Assembly: GCA_022747635.1 (NCBI GenBank) | Contig: JAKTNV010000042.1 | Span: forward strand, 310,001-374,000 | DNA: 64,000 bases | Direction of reading: 5' to 3' | Source of the DNA: Hetaerina americana | Taxonomy: Eukaryota > Arthropoda > Insecta > Odonata > Calopterygidae | Shown: one piece after another, positions 47,170 through 59,604 of the stretch | Layout: every line of letters begins with the position of its first letter | Numbering within the stretch: the stretch's first letter is position 1 | The notes under the pieces: model-generated | What the model saw: the letters and a program-made list of their open reading frames with translations, nothing else | What the model was told of the DNA's origin: nothing | The model's database searches: none | Program-made: the position numbers and the translations under genes

Positions 47170-48395
47170 GTTTTGGAAGTAGCATATTCATACACGTAAA
47201 AAATGCGAATAACGCTGCGGAAGATAAATGTATTTCGTTTACATTTTATTGCAAATTTTCCTACGTTTGTATCTTAAGTAAAATCCTGAGCCGAACTTTC
47301 TAGAAATATCTAAATGTATGGCTGTGAGATTGCTTTCCAACTTATTTACTTTCTTCAGACGCTCCGTGTCCAGGGTTGGTTAAATTGATCGCATGTACAG
47401 TGTTATTGTGACCGTAAATGGATTGGTGGATAGACAGAAATTTTTAAAAGTTCTTGAAGAATTTGAAAGTTCAAACTTTTTATATTTTGTAAGTTTTATG
47501 TTTGTTTATAATGAGCATTCTCAAGATTTTAAGGGGATTCATATTTTCTTTAGGTCTATATTGATGCACTTAATATTTAACCTCCAGTTTCCATTTGAAA
47601 CGGCAATTAAATAAGTAAGGTTTCTAAAAAGTATGTATGCTATTGTCTTTGCCGAGTAATTATTTCTGAGGGATTAAAAAAAATGAATAGATATATTTGC
47701 GATTACTTACAGAAAAAGTTGCATGCACTTGAATTGTGATCGCCTCAATGGCATGTGTTTTAGAATGCGTAAATTGTTTGATTTGCTTTTACAAAGTGCA
47801 AGTTTTGTCTCCTTTACTTCATTATAAGTTTATGATAGCATTTTTGTTTTAATTGAGTCCTGTTACTTTTCAATGCTGTGAGTTAATTCCTACATGTTTA
47901 TAAAACAACTAAATGATAGTTCACCTGAATTCCAAATAATTGTCTCTTATGGGTACTGGGTACCTAGATTAATTGTTGTGAAGCAGAGTCTACTATTTGA
48001 CGTTCCAGTGTCAGTTCTGGAGAAGTAAAATGTTGCCTCACTTTCTTCTTGTTCCTTCTAACGCAAAAGAATCAATTCCGTGATCAGATAAAAATGCTTA
48101 TATGCACCTCTGACAGCATTCTCTCTGAACCATTTGGCTTTATAATTTCCGGTCCCTTCGTCGTCGTAAAAGTATTTTTTTTATAGCGCTGAGACTCGCG
48201 TAAATTTCTTCTGAAAAAATTTCTCCTTGAATAGCTCCGCCATCCTTTTTTCTAAATCGTAATTCTGCGCGCTCGATTCACATCCTCTTTGCTCCGCAAA
48301 GCGAGGTGCACCCTCAGTGCACGCCGTGTCAGAAATTGAGGGTGAGCAGGAGACCAGGGCCTGCTGAAGGAGCGGAGTCTGCGTGGTTATGGCAT
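47170..48395. other. AT-rich noncoding stretch
   Basis: Nothing supportable; short frames only. Confidence 0.4.
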
Positions 48396-48399
48396 CGCG

Positions 48400-48915
48400 T
48401 TACGTGCCAGAGAATTTGGCGAAAGGAGTAGGGGTGGGCGCGGAGAAAAGGAGAGAGAGAGGGAGCGGGTGGAGTGCGTATGCGTGAGTGGAAGAGCAAA
48501 GGTTGTTTGGTAGGCTTTCCTGGTCCCTTAGCACGTGAATCCATTGTCGACGCTTCAAAGGCATCACCGCCGTATTCAGCGCCGAGGCATGTGGAGAGGG
48601 TTCACCGAAAAAAAAAGAAAAACGATAAAGGAAGCACGACCGTGAATCGCTCGCCCGCTCATGTGCCCGTCCTTTGTGTGGCGGCCGCTGTTTCTGCCCT
48701 TCTTCCATCCCTTCGTTCACCCGCTGTCCGTGTGTACACCTCACCTCTCTCACCTCCCACTGCCATGATCTCCCTCCACGAGGTACAGGTGACCCCTTGG
48801 CCTCCGTGTCCTTCCTTCCGAATCCAGGGGTGCGGTGGCCCTCCCCTCTCTTGCTCACCCACTCACACTCGTCTGCCTTTCTCCATTTCTCGTTTGCCCC
48901 GAACAGGTCCACACA
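48400..48915. other. Bipartite island: purine-rich left edge, pyrimidine-rich right part
   Basis: G/A-rich at about 48420-48475, then a mixed CpG-containing centre, then C/T-rich at about 48690-48905. Large frames are open on both strands over almost the same interval (plus 172 codons, 48474-48992; minus 170 codons, 48400-48912). At most one could be real; neither has a domain I recognise. The centre (48500-48690) is the least skewed part. Confidence 0.5.
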
Positions 48916-48919
48916 CGCG

Positions 48920-51900
48920 TGTGAATAAGTCGAGCTTCCATTTTTGTAGCAATGTGATTTACATGGCTCCTCTCATCCAACGTTGGATATAATGTCCTCT
49001 TTAAATTTTCATTAGCGAATAGTTTTAATTTTTATTTAATCATTCACAACCTAAACAAGCAGCATAATATTAATAAATTTCAACTCGGGAGGGACAATAA
49101 TGTATGAAATTCGTTGCCTGTTGTTCATTTTTGTAATGCTTGGTAGGGGGAAATTAAAAGACATAGGTACTTAGTTATTTGAATGGAGGTAATATTTCCT
49201 CTTGATTTTAATGCGTTCGAGGTGATGTGATCATTAAGCCTCGACCCTATTCCCTCCATCCCAACTCTAGGGAAAGAATTGCGATAGAAGCTCCGCCGTG
49301 AGAAATCCCAAGTCATCATTTTATTTACGCTTGGCTAGTCATCCAACCCCAGCGAGACGACCTAAACTCCTTTCTGCGAGAAATGAATGTTTTCCATGCG
49401 GAGTCACGGCTTGCTGAACCTGCCTCGCCTGTTTTGAATTTAACATCTTAGCCGGAGGTTCAAATACGGAGAAGGGAAAAAAGAGAGTAAAGAAGTACAG
49501 GGAGAAATGGTCACATAAAGGGGAACGAAGTCACCGTAGAGATTTTACGATATCCCTAAGCACGTCTCCTTTAGGTCTTCTCTCAAAAAAAATCTTGAAA
49601 CGATTCCGTCCTCGTAGGGGATCGCAAAATGAAGTCGAGGGGGGTTTAGAGAGCGACGTAAGTAACCTTCCTTGGGTATTCTCAGTATTACTTATCAATA
49701 CTCGCCGGCTGTCTGTTGTCAACGTACTCCGTTGCACTCGTTTTACTGCCGCGCGTTACTCTCGATTAGGTGTTTCCTTAGTCTTCTCTCACTTCCGTTA
49801 TTCTCTTTTGCTTTTGCTCAGAGCCAGCTAGCGCGATTAGTCTAACCCTTGCGTCCCAACCACGTGCTTTTGAGCCTCCCAGAGATTTTGTAGTTACCAT
49901 CCCTTCGTTTATTCCAAGACAATATTCCGCTATCCACGTTACTTTGCATGCCGCCGAAGGTCGCAGAAAGCGGCACTTGAGTGCAGGAAGCGGCGTGGGC
50001 TGGATAAAGCAAGCCTTGCGTGCAAGCAACAAAGATTTCAAAGTAATTTTTGCACTAAATGCACATGGTACCTCAACGTCTTTATCTGCTCTCTCAAATT
50101 GCAACCGCTTAAATATAATTTCTTTGAGATCGGAATCAACTTGAACTCTTTTCCTGGTAACATATATTTGCCCAAATTTTAAGCTATCATATAGGAATAA
50201 TATTTTAGGCTTTTATATTTTTGAATCTATAAGCTATTGTATAGAAAGTTTTTTATTTTACCTCATGCGTTTTGAATAGAACCCGTGTATTCCCAGGGAC
50301 TTAAAATTTTATTATTAAATGTACAGAGTTTCAGCTGAATATATTTATCAATTCCGAATTTTGATATTCCAGCAGATTTTGGATGGAAATTTATTTATAT
50401 GAACTATTGTCAAGCACGCTTTTGAAGCTATTGGGTTTCTCTGAAAATCTTGGATTATAGGGGTAGCCGCAAATAATGTCTTTAATTATTTTTAGATGGT
50501 AATTATCATATAAGAAATGATGTACCTAATTGTTGTTTTATAAAAAGCGTCCCTAATAGAAAAAGCTACAAAAGTATCTGGCTAGCAATTTTGTTGTTTG
50601 GTGATAGTCTCATTGGCTATTTTAGTCGGTTAGAACTTTACTTTTACGACATGTTTTACATACCCTGAAGGTATTTTGAAATGACGCACACCAAATATGA
50701 AGCTAAAAATTGTTTTAAAATGAGTTTACATTAGTGCTAAATGATACATATTTACCTTTAAAGAAGCATATTTTCCAAGAAGTGGACACATATTAGAGTC
50801 GTTAGGTTTTGCACCAGCGTACATAGTAATATCTTAAAATCGGATGGCATCAATTAAAAACTCTCATCACGCAAAAATCTTGAACTTGACCGTTGAACTT
50901 TTATTGTTACGGGTTTAATGGAATGACTTTAAAGCATGTATAATTGTATATTCTTTGCCTCTCCTTCATTGAATGGTGAATGTGTTTTTGGAAAACATAA
51001 TAAGCACGCTGATTTCTTAGACAACGTTTCGAAAATTTTTATACACTCTTCGTAGCGAGTGGGTTACCATAGATTCAGTCTGACTCCAAAACAGATGATT
51101 CAGTTTTTTCTGTGAAGACGAAGAACAGGAGAGCTCATTCCGGGCTTTGCTTAAGGCAATATAATTCCACAGCACGGTGAAAAAATTCAAAGTGTACATG
51201 CGCGAACAATTTCCTCAGAAATTTATTTTTTTCTTATATATTTCATCTCCGGTACCAAATGTTATCCTGCTTATTTTTTCTAGTGAGTCCAATCGTCCAT
51301 GACTTATAATGTTACTTTTTTATAAAATGAGAGAAAGGCTTCTTTTGTGGAAACGTGAATATTATGCGCACTCATGGACTAAAGGGCACTCACGGTGACA
51401 TTTTAGCCGCAGATAAAAAGGTGAACGCATTTTGAGCAACATACTCAAACAACCGGACAACCGTGGCTACCATCACTCACGGCTGTTATTTTCGTGAAAA
51501 TTCTAGTAGCGTTTCTGTGCGACTTTTCTTCCATTACTCTTCATTCATATCACTTCTGTACCTGATTTTTTGAAGAGTTTTTGTTAAAATGGAATTATGG
51601 CGCAAATGAAAATTATGTAAAGTTAGACTAGATTAATGCCATTTTGCAGATTTTTTGAACCTCATAACGTATTGGTATGAGTCATTGATGAAAAATCGGA
51701 TGATTGGTTATCTTTAAATTATAAATATTTTCTTCTGTTGAGTTTCTTCCCTATGTTTTTGTGACGGAAGTTTCCAAAAAGATTGCATACCTGTATCATG
51801 TGTTGGTTAATTTTCTCTCTATTAGATGTTATTAGCTCCGTTGTGTTGAGAGAGCAAAATATTTTGTATTAGCAAAACTGCACAAAAATCGGAAATACCG

Positions 51901-53540
51901 TTTTTACATAATTAACTGTTATTATTGTAATAATAGTAAAGTATATTTTATGTAAGAAAATGTATTGATAAAGTATCTCTTGTCACATTGACACTTATTC
52001 TTTGATTGCAATAATTCATTCCGAGGAATCCATCACAAGACCTTATCTGAAAATTTACCTGATAATTCAGTTATGCTTTAATTTAATTTGATTGATTGCC
52101 ATAGCGTCCCTCCTCCAACAAAAAAACGCATTTTATTTTCGCGATTCCATATCTTTTTATTGATGGTGTATCAAATATGAATAAATTCTTTTGCGAGATA
52201 TTTATGCTAAGACATATCCAAGTGTCTGTTATCGCTCAAGTAGATTTCCAGTTTGAATTTTCAAAACAAATTTTATTAATATTTATCCTACAGCTTTAAA
52301 TGTATTCAATTTTAAGCTGTGGGATAATTAATCAATTTAAATTAATTCGCTTATTTCCACATTTTTCTTCCATTACCTGAAACTGCTAATATTGGAGTAC
52401 GTTTACCAAATATTGGTAAATATATGTGATAGTTGAAGAGACATCAGCAAATAATAGGAAAAAAAACAATACATTTTAATCGGTGTTTTGACGTAAAACA
52501 TCTATAGACATAGTAACACCTAAAAAGGCGTAATTATTTATTATGAATTTTTCAATCTTTAGAGACGATAGTATCTGTAATTCCATCTTATCAGTATAAT
52601 TGGGTCCCACAGTATCAGGGTAAAACAACTACTCCTGCTCATTTAATAGTTCTATAAATCGGGAACAAGGTGAAAAAAAGCGCACCTAATATTCCGTACA
52701 GTATTCAACAGACTGTCTATTATCTTTATGGATTTAAGAGCTGAAAATGCTACGTATTATATGCCACGTGAGAGTATCCCTTTTCTGTTCCATTTTAATT
52801 GCTTTGGAATCCTCCCCTTTTGGGAGCCGCTGTTTCTTCATAAGTCTGCTCAAACCTTGGACATTCTTATCCTTGAAGGTTCGGAAACAGCGTTTAGAGA
52901 TTTCATTTCTTTGTTGGCTTAGAATGTTTTTCAATTACTCACTGTCTTCAACGGAAGAGAACTTTTAAAAAATGCTTTACGAATCTCTTGCCTTCGGTAT
53001 TGGTAAAACAAAGTCCTATAATTTCTGGGATGTAAGCACGTTTGACGTCATCGTTTTGTGTGATTAAATGAAAACAATTAGGCATTGATAATTAGTACCT
53101 ATGTCATATGATATAAATTAAAAGTTACTTATGGAAATTGCCTTGCCAATTTTGTTGGAACCTGTTTACATGCAAACGGTATATCGACATCATCGGTCGG
53201 GGACCGATTTGCTTCCCTCCCGTGGGTTAACTATTTTATAAGCTGGAATAAATTCAGTGAATTTTTTGAAAAATCTGTTAAATGAAATTCACGGATAATA
53301 TACGGTTCATTTCATGGGCCATTTTTCGAAATGTTTCATATACTGAAATTAAGTATTGACGTCTTGCACGGACTCCCGAGAAATCATGCCGTTGGCCGTG
53401 AAATTGCAAGCGTCGTTTTTGGGAGCAATGGATGAATGATCTTGACGAATGGCCAGAGTGGGTAAAAAGGATTTCTCTTCGTTCCTCCTTTCAACCCCAT
53501 CCTCTAATTTGAAAGCTGTTGCGTGACCGTGCACACCTCG
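48920..53540. other. Long AT-rich stretch, no gene recognised
   Basis: About 4.6 kb. The segment 49530-50140 is less AT-rich and has overlapping frames on both strands (108 codons minus at 49778-50104; 78 and 66 codons plus), none recognised. No repeat termini seen. Confidence 0.4.
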
Positions 53541-53542
53541 AG

Positions 53543-53582
53543 ACGCCATCACGCCATCACCGCCAACGCCATCAGCACCAAC
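53543..53582. repeat. Short degenerate tandem repeat
   Basis: Units resembling CGCCATCAC recur four to five times with spacing of about 8 to 10 bases. It is probably a minor slippage-derived repeat. Confidence 0.5.
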
Positions 53583-53584
53583 CG

Positions 53585-54895
53585 TAGAAAAGAAAGGGAG
53601 AGAGGGAGGGCAGGGACTGATAAGACCGTGATATAGCGCTGGGGCAGTTTTTTCGCAATCCTTTAAAGGTCACGATATTTTGGAAAAATGTAAAAGCACT
53701 TTGATCACGGAAGCAAGTTTTAATGCCGATACTAGGGAATTACGTGAGGCAGAAAACGGTTTTTCAACAAAAACATGCTTCATGAACCTGCTCCCTTATT
53801 TGTTTTTATGTATGAGCATCCGCCTAAATGGAATTCGATTTAAGTATGGGTATGCGTTTGAGAATGTTTTGGTGCGATTCATTGAGAGACCTCGAGTTAC
53901 GGTCATGGATAACGGGTGAAAATAATAGGTTATTTACACCAATATGTTATTTTGATTTTTTTCATATGGCAATTTAAGGGACATGCATAAGTGTATATTG
54001 TTTAGTAAAATGATGCTGTTGAGAGTATAATTCATATTAATTCTTCTTTCACGAACAGGTTTATTTTTTGTGCTTTATTTTTACGTTTTTCTTTTGCACA
54101 CACTTTCCGTGGCTTGGACGTTATTAATTTTAAAGGAATTTAATAATTCTAAAAATGTTGCAAACTCTTCAAATGCGAATGCACTTCGTGTTTAAGATTA
54201 CGTTCAGTTAGAAATGCATGAAAAGAATGAATATTTAAAAGAATACATGCTTCCACTTGATAACATATAATCCGTTTACCGCTTGCTAATTTCTTCTGTG
54301 ACCGTTGAAGTTTTTCATGGCTTTTTTCGGATGTTAGATACAACCATATGTAACGTAGAGTATGCTTCCATTTTATTGGGTTCGTCCAAGAAACGCCTCA
54401 TCCATAGCATCAATAAGGTTCCCAAAGCGAGAAATCCTTTGTAAAATCTTAACGACTAGCTAAAAGGTGCCTTTAAGATACTTTGTTTAAAGTGTCGGGA
54501 ATCGCTAGAAAACATAATATTTAACTATATATCGGAATTACTCAACGATATCTTATCTAGATGTGCCATCAATTGTTTCAAGTCAACTGATATTTTCCAA
54601 TCAACAATCTTGAGGATCGTTTTTTCCATGAGCGTCGCGTCATAGCAGCAACGAAAATGATCCCACTCCTGGACCAATTCCCCAACCGAATACCTTCCAA
54701 ACTTTTTCCATTTCCCTAATATACTCAATTTTATGCACCGTTGCGTGGCTTGCACCATACTATATGCACGGGCCAGAATATTTGTATCCATCTGAGAAAA
54801 TTCCTTCGACGATGCAAAAATCCTACTAAACATTACGGATGCACATTTTCATGGGCGAACGAGTCGCGAAGGGTGGGAAAAATATCACTCCAGGC
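53585..54895. other. Noncoding stretch
   Basis: A G/A-leaning tract occurs at 53590-53615. The 102-codon minus frame at 54525-54833 has a fairly protein-like composition but matches nothing I recognise; transposon debris or chance are equally possible. Confidence 0.35.
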
Positions 54896-54899
54896 AGTG

Positions 54900-55350
54900 G
54901 GGAGAAGAGGGGTTAGGAGTAGACTCTCACTGCCAACCCGAGTGCAGGCGAGACTAAGTGTGTTCGTGGGAAAAACCTTTATGGGCAATTTGAGAAAAGG
55001 GGCATTTAATGTTGTTCCGAAGCGGAGGAGGGGTTCGAGAAGGTTGCGGCCTCACTCCTTCGGGAGTGAATAAATTTCAGGGGCTGCGGAACATAAAAGG
55101 ACCGGGGAAAGGTTTAAGAAAGATGAGAGGGGTGCAGAGGAATATATCTTTTATGTGGATGCAGATTTGGAATGGTTCCGTGAATGTTTTGAAGAGTTGA
55201 TGAATTGCCTCTCTGAAGAAAGGGCCGTTGTGCCGGAGGTGAGGACGGCTGCTCGAGCGGGGGAGGAAGTGGTAAGGGGTGATGCCAGGGCCGTCTGTCT
55301 CTCTCCTCCATTCACACGCCATTCCCCTCCACGCACACTCCCATTTGACC
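54900..55350. other. Weakly asymmetric GC-richer segment
   Basis: Alternates G-leaning (54895-55040, 55235-55285) and C/T-rich (55300-55345) parts. Overlapping frames on both strands (up to 110 codons) have no recognisable domains. Confidence 0.35.
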
Positions 55351-55354
55351 TCGT

Positions 55355-55955
55355 CAGGTTCCATATTTTCTCTCAGTTCGTCCCTTCAAAACATATTTTG
55401 AAGCTTTTCATCTGTCGGAAACACATGCTCGGGTAACCTTGAACGAAAATCCCTATCATTTGCTTCTCCTATCCTCGATGAATATCCCAAATAGGTCTCT
55501 CTCTCTCCCGCTCTCTCTTTTTATTCGCTGTTCAGCTTACCGAGCAAACATTAAAAAGATTTGAATTTTTACGCTGGAGTTCATGCTGCATGTTTTCTTT
55601 CCACGATTATTTTCCCCCTCTTTTCCAGCCAGCGCTGAATTTTCATTCTGCGTTCCCGCCAGAGCATGTAAATATGAGTTGACCTTGACGGGAAATCGGT
55701 GGCGTGACCGCCGCTCAATGTGATATCGCGGGGTTTGGTAAAACGAAACGAATTAGAGTATTTTTAGACTCTGCACTCATAAATTACTCATGCTACTGGT
55801 TTTCTTGCTGATTTATTGAAAGGAGTTTTTGCCGGTCTTTCCTTCTTTCGATGTGGCTTTAAATACGCATGGCATTACATATTTGAAGTGCCTTTTTAAT
55901 TACTCGAGTTCCAGGTTAATTGTTGACGGATCAAGTTGCGTAAGTTTTACCGAAT
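55355..55955. other. Noncoding stretch left of the inverted insertion
   Basis: Mixed composition with a short CT-dinucleotide-like segment near 55498-55520. Nothing else supportable. Confidence 0.35.
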
Positions 55956-55967
55956 CTAATAGTGTAT

Positions 55968-56167
55968 ATATTCTATTGTTTCAGGCTTCACTTCGTGGAA
56001 GTATTTAATATCCATTACTAAAAAAGAAAGAAAGACTCGTACTTTTCCACAGATTTTATAATGATATTTAATAATTTTATAATAAATTTAAATTTTATAA
56101 TAAATTTTAAAATAATTTTATAATAAAATCTGTGGAAAAGTACGAGTCTTTCTTTCTTTTTTAGTAA
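55968..56167. mobile_element. 200-bp insertion with 45-bp perfect inverted arms and 12-bp flanking repeats
   Basis: The arms 56015-56059 and 56123-56167 are perfect reverse complements and contain CTTTTCCACAGA / TCTGTGGAAAAG. The AT-rich 63-bp middle holds three copies of ATTTTATAATAAA. The whole is flanked by the direct repeat CTAATAGTGTAT at 55956-55967 and 56168-56179, which fits a target-site duplication. The arms resemble the tail at 39.73-39.78 kb. On the minus strand the left part also extends beyond the arm to 55968, with TTCCACGAAGTGAAGCC echoing TTTCCACCATGTAACGC of the 39.7-kb copy. I infer one retroelement insertion in which a tail was copied twice in opposite orientations. A foldback transposon is the alternative. 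Confidence 0.7.
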
Positions 56168-56179
56168 CTAATAGTGTAT

Positions 56180-56630
56180 GATATTTTCTTGGGGAGAAAT
56201 GTTTTCCTCTCTTTTATTTTTTTCGTAAATATTCCATTTATTTATAATCTCTCATGATGATGTAAAGAAATAAATATGTTAATAACTGAATTAACTTTAT
56301 GGTACGAAAATGTTCAATAAAAGGTAATAACCATGTAAAATAATTAAAGAGAGGATTAAAGGACTTGTTTATTTTCCTTTGCTGGACGTATTTTACGATG
56401 ACCATCACTTTGCTTCAACTCTCTTGCACGCTCTGTGAGACACTTTGCAGCACCCATTGAAGATTTTTGCGCCAAGTATTGTGAATAGGTAAAGGTTTTA
56501 TATACTGGGTAGCATGCCAGAATGTGGCGAGGAGTTTGTTACACTTCTTCGTTGAAAATGCTCAACCCTGATGAATATCTGTGATGCAGCGATCGCTACG
56601 ATAAACGCTGAGATGAGCATGGAGTGGCAT
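56180..56630. other. AT-rich noncoding stretch
   Basis: Nothing recognised. Confidence 0.4.
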
Positions 56631-56634
56631 TTAA

Positions 56635-56895
56635 AGGTTGGAGCGGTGGGAGTCAGTGGCCAAGGAATCGGTTGCGTAAATAAATTATCGTAACGGTTTC
56701 GGTGGTTTGCCGTGTATCCAGGCTTTAGCGGGTCAGTTTGGAGAGAGGGGATAAGTGGGGAATGCTGAGTTTGGGGTTGCAGAGAAATTGGTTGGGAGGG
56801 AGTTTGGAGTGAAGAAGGTGGCGGATGTTGATTGAGGGAGTGTGGATGAAAGGTGGGAGGACCAAGGGCCGGTAGGAGAGAAACAAACGGAAATG
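56635..56895. other. Purine-rich (G/A) segment
   Basis: The plus strand is G/A-leaning with GGGAGG, GGGGATAAGTGGGG and GGTGGGAGG blocks. Overlapping minus frames of 62-168 codons are Pro/Ser/His-rich and are most likely compositional. Confidence 0.45.
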
Positions 56896-56899
56896 AATG

Positions 56900-58195
56900 A
56901 ATGCGCCAAGCAATAGGACAATACCCATTTGTCGTTGAAATGGTAATGTTGAATTTTTGAAATGGACTTTGAAGGTTATTGTTATACTTATCTGAATTAA
57001 TCATAGCTCGATGAAAACTTTTTCTTCTATAGTATATTGCACATACTAGGTCAAATGTTGTAAAAAGTTATGAAATGTATCAGCATACAACTTATTTTCA
57101 ATTATTGTTTGTACTATATTGAGTAATGTATTATTTGAAAAATAACTTCTCATAGCTCAAGGGTCGCTTTGTGGGTATATGCGTGTAAATCAATAAAATA
57201 AAAATGATTCTCCCATTTAGGGAGAAATGATATTGAATGCTTGTGATTTCCTCTTGCGATCTGTGCTTGTGTACTACTTTTATTCACACCACCATGGTTT
57301 CGCCATTTAGTGACGTCTCCTGCATCCTTTCCCTCCCTTATGGAAAGTTTCCACAAGTGTCGAAACTATGCTGTTATTCTACTAGTGTTGAAAATCTTCA
57401 CTACATTGTATAACGACGGTGAATGAGCTCTCGGCCGTACCCTTACTTCCTACAGTTTTAAGCAACCGCATTGCATCATAAAATGAGCATCAAAATATTG
57501 AGCTTAGGCTAAGTTTTCAAGTCATTAAAATCAAGGAAATGCATTTTCTCTTAAAATGAAACAATAAAAATAACTGGTAATAAAATTTTCCCGCAGCGAT
57601 AAATCAAATAGAAAAATATGCCAAAATAAGCCGCTGGGTTTAACACTCTTTCACCAGGGTTAAAATGGATGAACCAATCCCAAAGGTTTCAGTGGTGGTG
57701 GCTCATGAAAGGTGCACATGTAAATGCCGAGGATGAGATTTTGGCACAAGCATGAAAGGGATTTATTATTATTGTAATAATTCGCTTTGAATGTGGTTTA
57801 AGTAAGCTATGGATGATGTTCCAGGGTGGCTTGTTATCTCATCCACTGCTTCCAGACGTGGACTAATGGGAGAAGATAACTCTTTCTCCCTCACAACGCC
57901 TTCTCGATTTTTCTCCTGAACTGCCTCGGATAAAACTTGTGCAGTGTCAGGGCGAACGATAATTAGTCAACATACGGACTCGAGTGAGGCGTGTAAGTGA
58001 TGGTTCCGGTCTTGATCCAGTGAGATGGGCTTCCTGCAAAGCGAACGCTGGCTGATTACCTCCACCTCAGCCATTTGCCACGGGGTCAAGGCCAGTGACG
58101 ATTAATTTTTTTTTCGCCCCCGCACTGGGTAGCATCTGTCCAATTCAATCGGCATGGCCGTCGCCTTTGCGGAGTAATTTCCTCGATTAATAAGG
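56900..58195. other. AT-rich noncoding stretch
   Basis: No gene or repeat end recognised. The segment 57990-58090 is less AT-rich but has no assignable content. Confidence 0.4.
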
Positions 58196-58219
58196 GGAGA
58201 AAATTGCGTGAATCGCCCG

Positions 58220-59600
58220 ACGTTTAAAGTTCGAGCGCTTGAATGGAGGAGCGGAGCGGGAGTAGCAGGGAAGGGGGGGGAGAGGAGGGAGTCGGTAGAT
58301 GACGGCACAAACAATGGAGGGAATGAAGAAGGGAGAGAGAGCATTGAGATGAAAGACGATGGAGATCGGGGAGCGATCGAGTCAACCCCTCTTCCTTTCA
58401 CCGGTGAGAATTGGACAGGTAAAATATCGCAGGGCGTGTGTCAGAGGGGGAGCAGGAGAGAGAGAGAGTTAGGATGAATTGGGGGAAATATTGGCTGGAT
58501 GAGGCGGTGCGGACGCGAGAGAAAAGAATATGAAGGAAAGAGGGAAGTGAAGGAGGAAGTATGTTCAGAGATAGAGGAGGATGAGTCCGTTGAAGGGACC
58601 GCGGTAAAAGTGATTCCACGGCCATATATCCACGCGCGCAGTGGAGCGGGCTAAACGGCTGGAATTGAGGTGGGAGATGTTATGGCGTGAGTGGGCTCGA
58701 GGTGTGAGAACCGGGATCGGCGTTGATATTTGGATGAAGGAGAGAAGGAAGGCGAGCGGAGGAAGAAGGTGAAAAGTGAATGCGGATTGAGGAATGAAGG
58801 TGAAAGAGATGAAAGTAATGATAGCGAAGCTGCAAGATAGAGGGTTTTTAGTAATGGATGGAGAGGGGCTTTTCGGGAAGGATATTAGATGCGATGGGGG
58901 GGGGGAGAGTTGAAGAAGGAGTAGGAGGTGGGGATGCAGAAGTAGAGGGTGGTAGAGAAAGAGAGGGAGCGGAAGGGATGGGATGGGGAAGGTGGGAGGG
59001 TGGGAGCTTTTGGGAGGCGCGCGCGTGGTAGTGAGTGGTTAGGGGGTCTAAAACCGCCGAAGGGTACCCTATTATTCATGGCCACGGCGTCGCATGCGCC
59101 TCGCTCCTGTCCCTCCTAACACACACCCACCTGCCCACATGTACACACACGCGCCATCCCCCTCCGCCTCCTCCCTCCCCCCTCCTCTTCAACCCTTTCC
59201 CTGCACCTCCTCAATCTTTTAAACGTCCTTCTTTCAGCCAGCCCACTTTCGAACCATTCGTTGGTTTCTCCTGCGCAGCTATGGCACCGATGCCAAAGAA
59301 TTCCATAGAGTGAAGATGGAATTTATGTTTCTCCTTTTTTTCCCATTTCCCTTCGTCACCGTGTGGGAGAGGGGGGAGAAAAGGGGGTATGTGCAATGAT
59401 TTCCTATTCAGCCGTGTGGGGTGGGTGGAACCCTCCTCCCTTTCTCTCCCTCCCCTTTCCTCCTCTCAGCGTACGCGTTCATTTTTTATTTCGACCGTGA
59501 GTCACTCTTCAGTCCCTTCGCGTCCTTCCTCGCGCGTTCTCTCACTTCCATTGTTTCTGCCACGAGGGATTCCTTTGTCGTCCATGCTATCGCCGGCGCC
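58220..59600. other. Largest bipartite island: purine-rich then pyrimidine-rich
   Basis: The plus strand is strongly G/A-biased from about 58235 to 59025, including ten G at 58896-58905. It passes a short unskewed centre (59040-59095, with GGCCACGGCGTCGCATGCGCC) and becomes C/T-rich at 59100-59225 and 59425-59580, interrupted by a G-rich block at 59365-59390. The centre shares GGCCACGGC with the centre of the 5.3-6.4 kb island (5755-5763). All frames crossing it (60-100 codons) are low in complexity. Confidence 0.6.
58258..58289 (+). other. Predicted G-quadruplex motif
   Basis: G runs at 58258-58260, 58268-58270, 58273-58280 and 58287-58289 with loops of 7, 2 and 6 bases satisfy the usual quadruplex rule on the plus strand. 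Confidence 0.55.
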
Positions 59601-59604
59601 GCAG

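Noticed and set aside
48400..48992. Large open frames on both strands (170 and 172 codons)
   Set aside because: They occupy the same skewed island, neither has a recognisable domain, and no promoter or splice evidence favours one.
54525..54833. 102-codon minus-strand frame with protein-like composition
   Set aside because: It matches no family I know, and the length is within chance expectation for 64 kb.
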